Assembly (NCBI GenBank): GCA_013288985.1
Contig: JABDAT010000007.1
Location: 1 to 49,764, forward strand
DNA from: Alphaproteobacteria bacterium
GTDB lineage: Bacteria; Pseudomonadota; Alphaproteobacteria; Rickettsiales; JABCZZ01
Direction: 5' to 3'
Length of the DNA stretch: 49,764 nucleotides
Below are positions 17,401 to 26,855 of the stretch, piece after piece (within the stretch, counting starts at the first letter, position 1; every line of letters starts with the position of its first letter). The notes under the pieces are model-generated. The model saw only the letters and a program-made list of their open reading frames with translations. It did not search any database and was not told the DNA's origin. Both the position numbers and the translations under genes were made by a program.

Positions 17401-18132
17401 ATGATTTTAAATTGTCCTGAATGCAATACCAACTATGCCGTACCCGATGCAGCGTTTAAAACTGGCGGCCGCACTGTCCGCTGCGCCAACTGCGGACATA
17501 GCTGGCATCAGAAAGCACCTGCCCATTCCCTTACTGGAGAAGTAAAACCAATTCAGCCTTCTGCAGAGATGCGTTTTGTATCGCCTGACACCGCGCCTAT
17601 ACGAAAGCGCCCTATTTTCCCAGGCTCAAACCTGCCGGTCATTATTAAAATCATTACAGCGCCGCGCTGGCTGCGCTTTACCTGTATGGGACTAGCCTGT
17701 GTTGCAGTTCTTTTAATGCCATTTGCAAACCGTAATTCCATTCTTGCATTGCACCCTGCATTTGCCTTTTTACTTGAACCATTCGGCATCTATTCCACCG
17801 AAGGATTAACACTGGCTAATGTGAGTATTATCAAAACAGCGATAGACGATAAGGATGCCACTAACGGCAAAAAAATGCATGTGGAAATCAAATGCACTGT
17901 TCTCAATGAAGCCAAAGGCAGCCGTACATTGCCGGCGCTAGAAATAACCTTGCTCAATGCCGACAGCCGCAAGATAACTGCCAGCCCTAATCTCCTGGAA
18001 ACAGGAAAAAACATGATAAGCGGCGCTCAGGAATCTTGCAAAACATATGCCTTCGACATGAATGAAGGAGATGTAGACCGTGCACAGATAGATCTGGCAA
18101 ACCCCTTTGAATTATCACTCAGACATAAATAA
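17401..18132 (+). CDS. MJ0042-type zinc-ribbon membrane protein
   Basis: 243 residues. The N terminus is a zinc ribbon: CPECN (Cys4, Cys7) and CANCGHSW (Cys pair near 28-31). A linker leads to a single membrane helix near 97-116 ([17 protein letters not shown]), then a C-terminal domain with the DUF3426-like pattern ([11 protein letters not shown]...[14 protein letters not shown]...[13 protein letters not shown]) seen in these proteins. Function unknown. In alphaproteobacteria it is commonly divergent from ftsE, as here. Confidence 0.78.
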   Translation: MILNCPECNTNYAVPDAAFKTGGRTVRCANCGHSWHQKAPAHSLTGEVKPIQPSAEMRFVSPDTAPIRKRPIFPGSNLPVIIKIITAPRWLRFTCMGLACVAVLLMPFANRNSILALHPAFAFLLEPFGIYSTEGLTLANVSIIKTAIDDKDATNGKKMHVEIKCTVLNEAKGSRTLPALEITLLNADSRKITASPNLLETGKNMISGAQESCKTYAFDMNEGDVDRAQIDLANPFELSLRHK

Positions 18133-18140
18133 GGAAATCT

Positions 18141-18677
18141 ATGCCAACATCGCGCGAAATACCGGTTTTATATTCTGCTGAAGAGATTGAAGAGCGCATC
18201 ATAACCCTTGCCCGCGAGATTGCGCTTAAGCTGCCGCCTGATTTAATGATTGTGTCGCTGCTCAAAGGCAGCTTCGTATTTACGGCCGATCTGATACGCG
18301 CATTATATAAAATCGGATTGCATCCCCAGGTCGATTTCATGACCTTGTCAAGCTATGGCGCCAGCACGGAATCCGCCAAAACCGTCACGATCAACCGCGA
18401 CTTAACAGAAGAAGTGAAAGATCGGCATGTATTGATTCTCGACGACATACTTGAATCCGGACGGACATTGCAATTTGCCCGCAACCTGATTTCACAGCGC
18501 AATGCCGCCAGCTCGCGCATCGTGGTATTGCTCGAAAAGCCCGGTAAACGTGAAGTGCCAATCTCCGCCGATTTTGTCGGATTCACCATTCCTGACAAAT
18601 TCGTTGTCGGCTATGGCCTGGATTACGCCAATTATTACCGCGAACTGCCTTACGTCGGCATTCTGGATATTCATTAA
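18141..18677 (+). CDS. hpt: Hypoxanthine phosphoribosyltransferase
   Basis: 178 residues. Purine salvage: hypoxanthine or guanine plus PRPP to IMP or GMP. Seen: VSLLKGSFVFTADLIRAL (pyrophosphate-binding loop), and the PRPP-binding motif VLILDDILESGRTL, followed by PDFVVGYGLDYA-like FVVGYGLDYANYYRELPYVGIL at the C terminus, typical of the family. It starts 8 bases after the zinc-ribbon gene and is probably co-transcribed. Confidence 0.94.
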   Translation: MPTSREIPVLYSAEEIEERIITLAREIALKLPPDLMIVSLLKGSFVFTADLIRALYKIGLHPQVDFMTLSSYGASTESAKTVTINRDLTEEVKDRHVLILDDILESGRTLQFARNLISQRNAASSRIVVLLEKPGKREVPISADFVGFTIPDKFVVGYGLDYANYYRELPYVGILDIH

Positions 18678-18703
18678 TCCCCTCGTCCCACGTTTAAAAG
18701 CAA

Positions 18704-18737
18704 GCCAATTTGCCATTTTTTGCAAAAAACAGATGGC
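18704..18737 (+). terminator. AT-rich palindrome after hpt
   Basis: The gap 18678-18833 contains GCCAT...ATGGC enclosing the perfect palindrome TTTTTTGCAAAAAA (about 18716-18729). This could terminate the zinc-ribbon/hpt transcript. It is an AT-rich stem and only a moderate terminator candidate. Confidence 0.35.
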
Positions 18738-18775
18738 TGCAATTTGTCTAAATTTTTATCTATTTTTAACAATAA

Positions 18776-18796
18776 AGTAACCTGTGCGGTGTTACT
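18776..18796 (+). promoter_or_regulatory. Inverted repeat upstream of the unknown gene
   Basis: AGTAAC (18776-18781) and GTTACT (18791-18796) form a 6-bp inverted repeat with a 9-base spacer, 37 bases before the ATG at 18834. The spacing suits a dimeric regulator's operator or a small hairpin. No promoter hexamers stand out around it. Confidence 0.3.
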
Positions 18797-18833
18797 ATTG
18801 AAGGCTAAATAATACAAAAATCAGGAATTTCTT

Positions 18834-19391
18834 ATGAGCACTCTTTCCACAGCGCAGCAGCAAACGACAAATTCCAGTTTAAGCCTCGCAGGGCTTGCCA
18901 TGTATAATTTGTCTAAAAAATCTGCGTCCAAAAAACCCGCGCCTGTTATTGCGCTATATGCCCCAAAAAACCCCGATAGTTTTATTTATGATCCGGCGAT
19001 TACCATGGAAAGCTTATCACCCAAGGCACAAACGCTGTTTAAAGATATCGGCTTTGCCATTGAAACCAATTCAGATGATCACCATAAACTGGTCAAAGAT
19101 TTAAAAGAGGTGGGCACACTGCTTCCCTATGAACAGGCCCAGCTTATCACGCCGTTTTTCCAGAAAGCGGCCTCAATTACTCATTCGCGCATAGCGGTGG
19201 ATATGATGAAATATTTAGCGATAGAAAAAATCCAGGTAAAAGCTCCTGACGGCGCGCTGCAACCGCTTACCGAGGCCTTAACGCAATGCGGCTGGGACGG
19301 AGAATATTTGAAAGATTCGCTGGTGCTTTACGGAAAAACCCTCGTTTTCCATAAGGCCCATTTCCAATTATGGAATAGCGCCAAAGGTTAA
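18834..19391 (+). CDS. Hypothetical protein
   Basis: 185 residues; I do not recognise a family. The start is supported by AGGAA 8 bases upstream. The first 30 residues are Ser/Thr/Gln/Lys-rich and look disordered; the rest is mixed and predicted mostly helical (for example SPKAQTLFKDIGFAI and LVKDLKEVGTLLPYEQAQLI). One Cys (QCGWDGEYLKD). No signal peptide or membrane helix. It stands alone, with its own upstream region, and its stop overlaps the stop of lysA on the other strand. Codon use resembles its neighbours, so it is probably a real gene. Confidence 0.65.
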   Translation: MSTLSTAQQQTTNSSLSLAGLAMYNLSKKSASKKPAPVIALYAPKNPDSFIYDPAITMESLSPKAQTLFKDIGFAIETNSDDHHKLVKDLKEVGTLLPYEQAQLITPFFQKAASITHSRIAVDMMKYLAIEKIQVKAPDGALQPLTEALTQCGWDGEYLKDSLVLYGKTLVFHKAHFQLWNSAKG

Positions 19392-20650
19392 AGCCAGCCA
19401 GGCAGCTGATCACGCGCGAATAAATCTTCATAACTCTGGCGTTTGCGCACTACCGAAAATGCACTGCCATTCACCATCACTTCGGCAAGCAGAGGCCTTG
19501 CATTATAGGTGGACGCCATGGAAGCGCCATAAGCCCCGGCGGAACGGAATGCCAATAAATCTTCCGGCTTGGGCACTTTAAGCAGGCGCTGCGCGGTAAA
19601 AATATCTCCGGTCTCACACACCGGACCCACCACATCAACAAGTTCAGTTTCCGTTGCTTCATCAACCACAACCGGCACAATATCATGATAGGCATTGTAA
19701 AGCGTGGGACGGATAAGATCGTTCATGCCGGCATCGACAATCACAAAAATGCGCCCCTCGCTGCGTTTTACGTAAGTAACGCGCGTAACCAATATGCCAG
19801 CATTGCCTACTAGCAGACGTCCCGGCTCAAACACCAGCTGACAGTTAAGCCCCTTAGTGGCTTCCTTGACGATTTCCGCATAGGCCGATGGCAGAGGGGG
19901 AGGATTTTGCGAACCTTCATAAGGAATACCCAGTCCGCCGCCAAGATCGAGTACGCGAATATCATGGCCCGCAGCGCGCAATTCGCGCACCAACTCCGCC
20001 ACACGTTTAAACGCTCCAGCAAAAGGCGCCAGATTGGCAAGCTGCGATCCGATATGCACGGAAACACCTTGAACGCTAATGCCGGGCAATGTAGCCGCCA
20101 GAGCATAAAGCCGCATGGCATCGGCAATAGGGACGCCGAACTTGCTTTCTTTATGACCGGTAGAAATTTTGGCATGGGTATCAGATATCACATCCGGATT
20201 CACCCTAAACACAATACCCGCTGTTTTATTTAAACGTGTGGCTACTTCTGAAAGCGCATACAGTTCTGGCTCTGACTCGACATTAAACTGGAAAATATTC
20301 TGCGTGAGCGCCAATGCCATTTCATCACGGGTTTTACCGACACCGGAGAATACTATTTTTTGTGGTGCAATTCCTGCAGCAAGCGCTTTGCGAATCTCGC
20401 CGCCTGAGACGACATCGGCACCACTGCCTGCCAGCGCCAGCGTCTTTAGAATAGCGAGTGTATCATTGGCCTTCACCGCGTAGCAGATAAGCGGATTCAT
20501 GCTTGCAAGCGCATCATGAAACACCTGATAATGGCGGGTAAGCGTCGCGGTGGAATAGCAATAAAACGGCGTACCCACCTGAGCGGCAATATCATTAAGC
20601 GATACGTCTTCTGCGTATAATACGCCGTTTTTATACAAAAAATGATCCAT
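19388..20650 (-). CDS. lysA: Diaminopimelate decarboxylase
   Basis: 420 residues from the ATG at 20650, four bases after the lptM stop; the open frame runs further upstream but that part is antisense-like low-complexity sequence inside lptM. The last step of lysine synthesis: meso-DAP to L-lysine. PLP-fold type III features: YAVKAND (PLP lysine), VSVHIGSQ, DLGGGLGIPY, FEPGRLLV, CETGD and the AGAYGASMASTYN C-terminal motif that places Tyr in the active site. Operon argH-lptM-lysA. Confidence 0.94.
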   Translation of the reverse strand: MDHFLYKNGVLYAEDVSLNDIAAQVGTPFYCYSTATLTRHYQVFHDALASMNPLICYAVKANDTLAILKTLALAGSGADVVSGGEIRKALAAGIAPQKIVFSGVGKTRDEMALALTQNIFQFNVESEPELYALSEVATRLNKTAGIVFRVNPDVISDTHAKISTGHKESKFGVPIADAMRLYALAATLPGISVQGVSVHIGSQLANLAPFAGAFKRVAELVRELRAAGHDIRVLDLGGGLGIPYEGSQNPPPLPSAYAEIVKEATKGLNCQLVFEPGRLLVGNAGILVTRVTYVKRSEGRIFVIVDAGMNDLIRPTLYNAYHDIVPVVVDEATETELVDVVGPVCETGDIFTAQRLLKVPKPEDLLAFRSAGAYGASMASTYNARPLLAEVMVNGSAFSVVRKRQSYEDLFARDQLPGWL

Positions 20651-20654
20651 AGAT

Positions 20655-20885
20655 TTACTTTTGTGTTGCCGGTGCAGGCGGGGTTGAAGCATCAGGAGCG
20701 ACGGGCGCATCGGTTGTAGTGGTTGCAGTAGAAGCCGGAGTTGCCGCGGCTGGTTGCACTGCCTGGCTATCTGCATCCGTTTTGTGATGTTTCTGGTGTT
20801 CCGGCAATTCAAGATTGCGCTTGAGGCCGCAGCCGCTCAACACAGCAAAAAGAAGCAAAGAAAATAGGATATACCTCGTTTTCAT
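20655..20885 (-). CDS. lptM: LptM-like small lipoprotein (YifL family)
   Basis: 76 residues. A signal sequence ends in the lipobox LSGC (Cys19), followed directly by [10 protein letters not shown], the conserved CGLKGPLxLP-type start of LptM, which assists oxidative maturation of the LptD LPS translocon. The rest is an Ala/Thr/Pro-rich, probably disordered tail. Position between argH and lysA is the usual alphaproteobacterial location. The ATG overlaps the argH stop (ATGA). Confidence 0.8.
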   Translation of the reverse strand: MKTRYILFSLLLFAVLSGCGLKRNLELPEHQKHHKTDADSQAVQPAAATPASTATTTTDAPVAPDASTPPAPATQK

Positions 20886-22339
20886 AAATATTTTGCCTTC
20901 GCCGCTTTAATCGCTTCCTTTACCCGCACAGGCGCAGTGCCGCCGAAACTAGTGCGGCTTGCCACAGACTGCTCAACAGTCAGCACACCATAGACGGCCT
21001 TTGTGATGCGCGGCTCTACAGATTGCATATCGGCAAGTGCCAAATCCGGGAGCAGGCATTTTTTATCCGCTGCTTTTTTGACTATTTTTGCGGTGGCGTG
21101 ATGAGCGTTGCGGAAAGGCATCTTTAATGTACGCACCAGCCAGTCGGCAAGATCCGTAGCTGTTGAATAGCCTTCAGCCGCCAGGGCATGCATGCGTTTT
21201 ACATTGGGAGTAAAATCCTGAATCATTCCGGTCATCGCACTTAAGACCATCTGCCACTGCGCAAAAGCGTCAAACACCGGCTCTTTATCTTCCTGCATGT
21301 CTTTATTGTAAGCCAGCGGCAGCCCCTTCATGGTCATGAGCAGCGCCATCAGCGATCCATTGATGCGCCCGGTCTTGCCGCGCACCAGTTCAGCGGCGTC
21401 GGGATTGCGCTTCTGCGGCATAATCGAACTGCCGCTGGTATATAAATCCGACAGCGTAATAAAATTAAAAGGCGCGCTCGACCAGATGATGAACTCTTCA
21501 GCCAGGCGCGACAGATGTACGGCACTGATGGAAGCGATGCTTAAAAATTCCAGCGCAAAATCACGATCCGACACGCCGTCGAGCGAATTCGCCATGGGAT
21601 GTGCAAATCCCAGTAATTTTGCTGTCATCACGCGATCAATCGGGAAAGATGTGCCAGCAAGCGCGGCGGAGCCCAGCGGACTCTCATTCATTCTTTCACG
21701 CAGACTTTGCACCCGCGCCCTGTCGCGGCCAAACATTTCGACATACGCCATGAGATGATGGCCAAGCGTTACAGGCTGCGCCGTCTGCAAATGGGTAAAC
21801 CCAGGCATGATCGAAACAGCATATTGCTCGGCGCGCGCCAGCAATGAAGCTTGCAAAGCCTGAAGCTGCACGTCAATTTTCTCCAATGCATCGCGCACAA
21901 AAAGCCGGAAATCAAGCGCCACCTGGTCATTGCGTGAACGCGCAGTGTGCAGCTTGCCCGCCACGTCGCCAATCAGCTCCGCGAGGCGCGATTCGATATT
22001 CATGTGAATATCTTCAAGGGATTCTTTGAAAGTAAAGTGTCCGGATTCAATTTCCTGTTTTATTTTTTTGAGCCCCTGAGTAATGGCAGCGGCCTCTTTA
22101 CGTGTGAGTATGCCGCAATGCGCCAGCATAGCACAATGCGCCAGCGATCCTCCAATATCCTGGGCATAGAGTTTTTTATCAAACGCAATGGAAGCATTAA
22201 TCGTTGCCATAATCTCGGCAGGACCTGAGGCAAACTGGCCACCCCACATGGGATTGGCTTCTTTTTTTGATGTATGCGGCGCGCCTGTTTTGGGTGTCGT
22301 CTTGTGCTTTGCGCCGCGCTTCGTTATAGTGCCTGCCAT
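20882..22339 (-). CDS. argH: Argininosuccinate lyase
   Basis: 485 residues. Splits argininosuccinate to arginine and fumarate. Family signatures: [10 protein letters not shown] near residue 31, [14 protein letters not shown] (catalytic region), [16 protein letters not shown], and the [20 protein letters not shown] signature loop. The first 30 residues are a Lys/Thr-rich extension ([21 protein letters not shown]) not found in typical ArgH, which starts near MWGG. Translation could begin elsewhere, but no other upstream ATG is nearer than Met31. Divergent from the TlpA-like gene. Confidence 0.94.
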   Translation of the reverse strand: MAGTITKRGAKHKTTPKTGAPHTSKKEANPMWGGQFASGPAEIMATINASIAFDKKLYAQDIGGSLAHCAMLAHCGILTRKEAAAITQGLKKIKQEIESGHFTFKESLEDIHMNIESRLAELIGDVAGKLHTARSRNDQVALDFRLFVRDALEKIDVQLQALQASLLARAEQYAVSIMPGFTHLQTAQPVTLGHHLMAYVEMFGRDRARVQSLRERMNESPLGSAALAGTSFPIDRVMTAKLLGFAHPMANSLDGVSDRDFALEFLSIASISAVHLSRLAEEFIIWSSAPFNFITLSDLYTSGSSIMPQKRNPDAAELVRGKTGRINGSLMALLMTMKGLPLAYNKDMQEDKEPVFDAFAQWQMVLSAMTGMIQDFTPNVKRMHALAAEGYSTATDLADWLVRTLKMPFRNAHHATAKIVKKAADKKCLLPDLALADMQSVEPRITKAVYGVLTVEQSVASRTSFGGTAPVRVKEAIKAAKAKYL

Positions 22340-22363
22340 ATCATTTCTACCAAAGGATTACCG

Positions 22364-22897
22364 ATGCTTCGCCTTGCTTCTTACCTGATTGTCCGCAGTT
22401 TCACAAGTATCGCAATCTTAGTTTTTTCCTTATATTTCATCTGCAATGCCCATCCTGCTCAGGCCGTGGACAGTGAAGGGATAAAAAGTGAAGATTTCAC
22501 TTTTGCGGATGCGCATGGTGCAAAACACTCCTTAAAAGATTACTTTGGAAAATTTGTCGTAATCAACCTATGGGCCACATGGTGCGGGCCTTGCGTGAAG
22601 GAAATGCCATCGCTGGCAAGGCTGCAGATTGATTATAAAGATAAGGGCCTTGCTGTTCTTGCCATATCGGAGGACCACGCAATCAGCGACGCAATAGATT
22701 TCTATAATAGCCATGCCATCAGTGCATTTGAGCCCCTTACTGATACCGATCATCACATTATGCAGTTAATAGGCGCGCAAGGCATCCCCACCTCGGTGCT
22801 GGTAGATAAAAATGGAAAAATTGTAAAAATCCTTGAGGGAGATATCAATTGGCAATCGCCTGAAATCACCCAAGCGATGAATGAATGGCTGAAGTGA
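22364..22897 (+). CDS. TlpA/ResA-like exported thioredoxin
   Basis: 177 residues from ATG 22364, chosen because AAAGGA lies 6 bases upstream and because the longer frame would run into argH. A signal anchor (about 9-29) and an Ala-Gln-Ala-like cleavage site place it in the periplasm. The thioredoxin motif is WATWCGPCVKEMPSL, and the cis-Pro is in GIPTSVLVDKNGK. TlpA-type proteins reduce apocytochrome c or copper proteins. Divergent from argH, as in many alphaproteobacteria. Confidence 0.88.
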   Translation: MLRLASYLIVRSFTSIAILVFSLYFICNAHPAQAVDSEGIKSEDFTFADAHGAKHSLKDYFGKFVVINLWATWCGPCVKEMPSLARLQIDYKDKGLAVLAISEDHAISDAIDFYNSHAISAFEPLTDTDHHIMQLIGAQGIPTSVLVDKNGKIVKILEGDINWQSPEITQAMNEWLK

Positions 22898-22916
22898 TAA
22901 ATATTCCCTAAACAAT

Positions 22917-22937
22917 ACTAGGCAATTTTTGCCTAGT
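22917..22937 (+). terminator. Perfect hairpin after the TlpA-like gene
   Basis: ACTAGGCAA, a TTT loop, then TTGCCTAGT: a perfect 9-bp stem 20 bases after the stop codon. No T run follows, so it may be a processing or protective hairpin rather than a classic intrinsic terminator. Confidence 0.5.
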
Positions 22938-22954
22938 ACGCACATAAATATACT

Positions 22955-22982
22955 TTGACCTGTTATAGGAACTCAATATAAT
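22955..22982 (+). promoter_or_regulatory. Sigma-70 promoter of the flagellar operon
   Basis: TTGACC at 22955-22960, a 16-base spacer, and TATAAT at 22977-22982: near-consensus housekeeping promoter, about 95 bases upstream of the fliF ATG at 23077. I see no sigma-54 site (GG-N10-GC) in this gap, so the operon with the FlbD-type activator gene appears to be started by the housekeeping sigma factor. Confidence 0.65.
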
Positions 22983-23058
22983 GTGTCCGAAAATGAATTT
23001 TGGACTATAAGCAGAAAAAACTATAGGGAACTGGCTTAACTAAACAACAATAAAATTA

Positions 23059-24747
23059 TTGAATATTTTTCGTTTTATGGGAGCATTTCTACAGATTTTT
23101 AAAGATATGGGGCAAACCAAGCTTATGGCTTTGTTTGCTACTGTTATACTTGTGCTGGCGTTGTTTGTTTTTTTATCGGCGCGCATGAATTCTGTGCCCA
23201 TGTCACCCATTTACACCGATCTCTCATTGGACGACAGCGCCAAAATCGTCTCTGAGCTTGAAAAAATGAATACCCCTTATGAATTGCGCGGCAATGGCAG
23301 CCAGGTGCTGGTGCCCTCCGATCAGATGCTGCGGCTGCGCCTGTCGCTTGCCCAACAGGGACTGCCTTCAGGCGGCTCTATTGTCGGATATGAAATATTC
23401 GATCGCAGCGAAACCATGGGGACTTCTAGTTTTGTAATGAATATCAATATGATGCGCGCATTGGAAGGCGAGCTTGCCCGCACCATTTCTTCTCTTACTC
23501 AAGTTGAATCAGCGCGTGTTAATCTGGTCATTCCGCGGCAGGAGCTTTTTAGCCGCGACAAGCAGGAGCCCACAGCGTCGGTGGTTGTTAAATTGCGCGG
23601 CGTATCGGAACTCACGAAAGAGCAAATCGGCTCTATAACACACCTGGTGGCCGCCGCGGTGCCGGGGCTTAAACCCTCTAAAGTTACGCTTGTTGACAGC
23701 AGGGGGCGGATGCTTTCAGGCGGCTCAGGCGATGATAATGATGCTTCAACTGCCGCTTCCAACGCGGAAGAGCAAAAAGTCACTTATGAGAACCGTCTTA
23801 AAAATACGCTGGAAACCCTTATCGAAAAATCAGTCGGCATTGGTAAGGTTAAAGTGACTGTAAGCGCGGATATTGATTTTGACCGGGTGGTAACCAATTC
23901 GGAAACCTATGATCCCAACGGGCAGGTAGCGCGCTCAGTGCAGTCAGGTGAAGAAAAAGAAGAATCCTCGGAAAAAGAAGGCAAGGAAAATACAAGTGTT
24001 GCCAATAATCTGCCGGGCACCCAGGCCAGCCAGGGGGCCAATGGCTCAAACCGCCTTATTGATAAAACCGATGAAACCACTAATTACGAAATATCCAAAA
24101 CCGTGGAAAACCACGTCAAGGAAACCGGCAAAATAAATAAACTGTCAGTGGCAGTGCTGGTGGATGGAAATTATACGGAAGATAAGGACGGAAAACAAAC
24201 CTATACTCCGCGCAGCGATGATGAACGCAAACAAATAGACACGCTGGTCAAATCGGCTATCGGATATGATGAGAAACGCGGCGACAAGGTAGATGTCGTC
24301 AATATGCGGTTCATGGCTATCGCTGATAATTCAGCCTCTCTCTCGCCGCTGGAATGGTTGAAGCAGGATTTGCATAGCATTGTGCAAACCGTGGTGTTTG
24401 GCGGTGTTGCCGTGCTCGTTATCCTCCTTGTCATACGTCCGCTGGTTAACCGCATCATTGAAACGACTATGGCGGCATCTGCCGCCGATGCGGAAACGCC
24501 TGCGCTATCCATGCCGGGAATCGCTGGTGGCGCGGCCCGCATGCCCGGAGCTCCGTTGGCTGGTGGCGGGGGTGGCCCTGGATTTACCACGGCAACTGAA
24601 CCGCAGGAGGAAGAGGCTTCGATTGACATCAGCCGCATCACCGGCCGCGTAAAATCTTCCACCTATAACCGGCTTAATGAGCTGGTAGAAAAACATCCCG
24701 ATGAAGCGCTGAATGTCATTCGTCAATGGGCAGCAAAACGAACATAA
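23059..24747 (+). CDS. fliF: Flagellar MS-ring protein FliF
   Basis: 562 residues if the TTG at 23059 is used; an ATG at 23077 would give 556. Neither has a clear Shine-Dalgarno. FliF forms the MS ring in the inner membrane. Two membrane helices (about 22-42 and 440-462) flank a periplasmic part with the YscJ/FliF ring-building motifs (YELRGNGSQVLVP, RLSLAQQGLPSGG, ARVNLVIPRQELF). A long acidic/Ser-rich loop (EEKEESSEKEGKE, about 297-310) follows. The C terminus (ITGRVKSSTYNRLNELVEKHPDEALNVIRQW) is the FliG-binding tail. Confidence 0.95.
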   Translation: MNIFRFMGAFLQIFKDMGQTKLMALFATVILVLALFVFLSARMNSVPMSPIYTDLSLDDSAKIVSELEKMNTPYELRGNGSQVLVPSDQMLRLRLSLAQQGLPSGGSIVGYEIFDRSETMGTSSFVMNINMMRALEGELARTISSLTQVESARVNLVIPRQELFSRDKQEPTASVVVKLRGVSELTKEQIGSITHLVAAAVPGLKPSKVTLVDSRGRMLSGGSGDDNDASTAASNAEEQKVTYENRLKNTLETLIEKSVGIGKVKVTVSADIDFDRVVTNSETYDPNGQVARSVQSGEEKEESSEKEGKENTSVANNLPGTQASQGANGSNRLIDKTDETTNYEISKTVENHVKETGKINKLSVAVLVDGNYTEDKDGKQTYTPRSDDERKQIDTLVKSAIGYDEKRGDKVDVVNMRFMAIADNSASLSPLEWLKQDLHSIVQTVVFGGVAVLVILLVIRPLVNRIIETTMAASAADAETPALSMPGIAGGAARMPGAPLAGGGGGPGFTTATEPQEEEASIDISRITGRVKSSTYNRLNELVEKHPDEALNVIRQWAAKRT

Positions 24748-24771
24748 TATTTAGTATAAAAACGGACACCA

Positions 24772-25794
24772 ATGGCCGCTCCACAAAAAGATGATTACCG
24801 CAAGCTCACAGGTCCCCAGAAGGTCGCCATTTTCCTGATGTCGGTCGGCGAAGAGAATGCCTCTAAGATTTTTGCCATGATGGATGACGAAGAAATTCGT
24901 GAAATATCCGGCACTATGGCCACTCTGGGTGAAATCAGTTCGGAGACAGTGGAGCGCCTCTATCTCGAATTTGCCGAACAGATGACCGCATCCGGCGCCG
25001 TCGTCGGCACTTACGATACTGCGGAACGCTTACTGGTCAAGGCGCTGGGCAAGGATCGCGTCGATTCCATTATGGAAGACATACGCGGACCGGCAGGCAA
25101 AACCACCTGGGATAAACTCGGCAATGTCAGCGAAGATGTGCTTGCCGGTTATTTGAAGAACGAATATCCGCAGACGATTGCGCTGGTGCTTTCCAAAATA
25201 AAATCCGATCATGCCGCGCGCGTATTGACTGTGATGCCAGAAGATCTGGCGCTCGAGGTTATCATGCGTATGCTCACCATGGAGGCCGTCAAGAAAGAAG
25301 TGCTGGAAGGCGTTGAAAAGACGCTGCGCATGGAGTTCATGAGCAACCTGGCCAAAACACAGCGCCGTGACAGCCATGAAATGATGGCGGAAATATTCAA
25401 TAACTTTGATCGCAATACCGAATCGCGCTTTATCAAGGTGCTTGAAGAACGCGACAAAGAATCCGCCGATCGCATTCGCGCCCTCATGTTTACATTCGAA
25501 GATCTCAAGAAAGTCGATGCAGCCGGCATTCAGACGCTTATGCGCGGCATTGATAAAGACAAGCTCGCCATCGCCCTCAAAGGCGCTTCCGACACCATCA
25601 AGACGCTCTTTTTCGACAATATGTCGGAGCGTGCCGCCAAGATTATGCGCGAGGATATGGAAGCCAAAGGCCCTGTGCGCATTCGCGATGTGGACGAAGC
25701 GCAGATGGTCATCGTCAACGCAGCAAAAGAACTGGCGGCAAAAGGAGAAATCATTATTGCCGACGCCAGCAGCGCCGATCAGATGGTATATTAG
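24772..25794 (+). CDS. fliG: Flagellar motor switch protein FliG
   Basis: 340 residues. Rotor protein that couples stator movement to rotation. N-terminal FliF-binding domain ([31 protein letters not shown]), middle domain with [23 protein letters not shown] (the EHPQ-like surface), and C-terminal torque domain with charged residues in [22 protein letters not shown] and the [29 protein letters not shown] helix. Follows fliF by 24 bases. Confidence 0.96.
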   Translation: MAAPQKDDYRKLTGPQKVAIFLMSVGEENASKIFAMMDDEEIREISGTMATLGEISSETVERLYLEFAEQMTASGAVVGTYDTAERLLVKALGKDRVDSIMEDIRGPAGKTTWDKLGNVSEDVLAGYLKNEYPQTIALVLSKIKSDHAARVLTVMPEDLALEVIMRMLTMEAVKKEVLEGVEKTLRMEFMSNLAKTQRRDSHEMMAEIFNNFDRNTESRFIKVLEERDKESADRIRALMFTFEDLKKVDAAGIQTLMRGIDKDKLAIALKGASDTIKTLFFDNMSERAAKIMREDMEAKGPVRIRDVDEAQMVIVNAAKELAAKGEIIIADASSADQMVY

Positions 25795-25831
25795 ACATGC
25801 ACAACAGGATGCAAACATTGGTGTTTAGAGT

Positions 25832-26527
25832 ATGACAGTATCGCAGACCGCTTCGCGAGTGCATCGTTTTAAGTTTTCTTCTTTTGACGGGGAAGACATG
25901 CAAGCTGATATGCAAAAAAACCCTGCAGAAAAGATTGCCGACACTCCCGCAATAGAACTGCCGCCCCCGCCTCCTTTATTTACCGAACAAGAACTGCAAA
26001 ACGCGCGCAATGAGGGACATGCGAAGGGCATGCAGGAAGGCGGCCTTGCTGCGCAGGCAAAACTGGATAAAGAAGCGGCCGCTCGTGAGGAATCCATCCA
26101 TTCCCTGCTGGAAGTCATTGCCAACCGTATCACTATTGCTGCAGAATCCCATACGGCATATCTTAAGCAGCAGCAAGAAACCGTCAGTAAGCTGGTGCTT
26201 GCCGTAGCGCAAAAAATCGCAGGCGATGCTTTAAAGCGCGAGCCTTACGCCAATGTTGAAAGCCTCATGCTCGAATGCATGGGGATGATTAACGGCGAAG
26301 CCAAAGTAATGGTCGTCGTTTCCCCGGCGCGCAGCGAAGGATTGCGCCAACGCATCGATACGCTTAAACCCATGCTGCAGGGGTTTGAAGGTGAAATAGC
26401 CGTGGGAGAAGATGAGGCATTAAGTGATCACGATTGCCGCGTGGAATGGAAGAATGGCTATGGCGAACGAAACACAGATATTTTATGGAAAAAGATCGAA
26501 GCGATTATCGCAACAACAACATTGTAA
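25832..26527 (+). CDS. fliH: Flagellar export regulator FliH
   Basis: 231 residues. Regulates the export ATPase FliI. Weakly conserved family: a Pro-rich N terminus (IELPPPPPLFTEQE), a central coiled coil with AARNEGHAKGMQEGGLAAQAKLDKEAAAREE-like spaced Gly residues (about 52-87), and a C-terminal domain with LVLAVAQKIAGDAL and the closing DCRVEWKNGYGERNTDILWKKIE. Identity rests on this pattern and on position between fliG and fliN. No fliI is in the window. Confidence 0.85.
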   Translation: MTVSQTASRVHRFKFSSFDGEDMQADMQKNPAEKIADTPAIELPPPPPLFTEQELQNARNEGHAKGMQEGGLAAQAKLDKEAAAREESIHSLLEVIANRITIAAESHTAYLKQQQETVSKLVLAVAQKIAGDALKREPYANVESLMLECMGMINGEAKVMVVVSPARSEGLRQRIDTLKPMLQGFEGEIAVGEDEALSDHDCRVEWKNGYGERNTDILWKKIEAIIATTTL

Positions 26528-26552
26528 ATAAACCAAATATAAGGAGACAATC

Positions 26553-26852
26553 ATGGCTGATAATCTGGATATCGCAGCCTCGCTAACAGGAGAAGGTGAC
26601 GGAAGTAATGTTACCCTTGAAGCAGTGTATGACATTCCCGTCCAGCTCTCCGTAGTGCTTGGCAAAACCTCCATGCAGGTCAATCAGCTTCTAAAACTGG
26701 GCCGCGGCGCAGTCATTGAACTGGATCGCAAGGTTGGGGAGCCCATTGATATTTATGTCAATAACCGCCTCATCGCCCGCGGCGAGGTGGTGGTGGTGGA
26801 AGACAGAATCGGCGTTACCATGACAGAAATTATTAAGGCAGATAAGGTATAA
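26553..26852 (+). CDS. fliN: Flagellar motor switch protein FliN
   Basis: 99 residues, essentially one SpoA domain: YDIPVQLSVVLGKTSMQVNQLLKLGRGAVIELDRKVGEPIDIYVNNRLIARGEVVVVEDRIGVTMTEI, the standard FliN core. C-ring component of the rotor switch. A strong Shine-Dalgarno (AAGGAGA) lies 5 bases upstream of the ATG. Confidence 0.96.
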   Translation: MADNLDIAASLTGEGDGSNVTLEAVYDIPVQLSVVLGKTSMQVNQLLKLGRGAVIELDRKVGEPIDIYVNNRLIARGEVVVVEDRIGVTMTEIIKADKV

Positions 26853-26855
26853 ACC

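Noticed and set aside
20651..20812. Upstream extension of the lysA frame
   Set aside because: It overlaps lptM in another frame and is Gln/Leu/Arg-rich low complexity; the ATG at 20650 right after lptM is a better start.
22898..23058. Sigma-54 promoter before fliF
   Set aside because: No GG-N10-GC core was found, while a near-consensus sigma-70 promoter is present.
25030..25818. Long open frame antisense to fliG (262 residues)
   Set aside because: It is a codon-bias shadow of fliG, rich in His, Phe and Cys with no family pattern.
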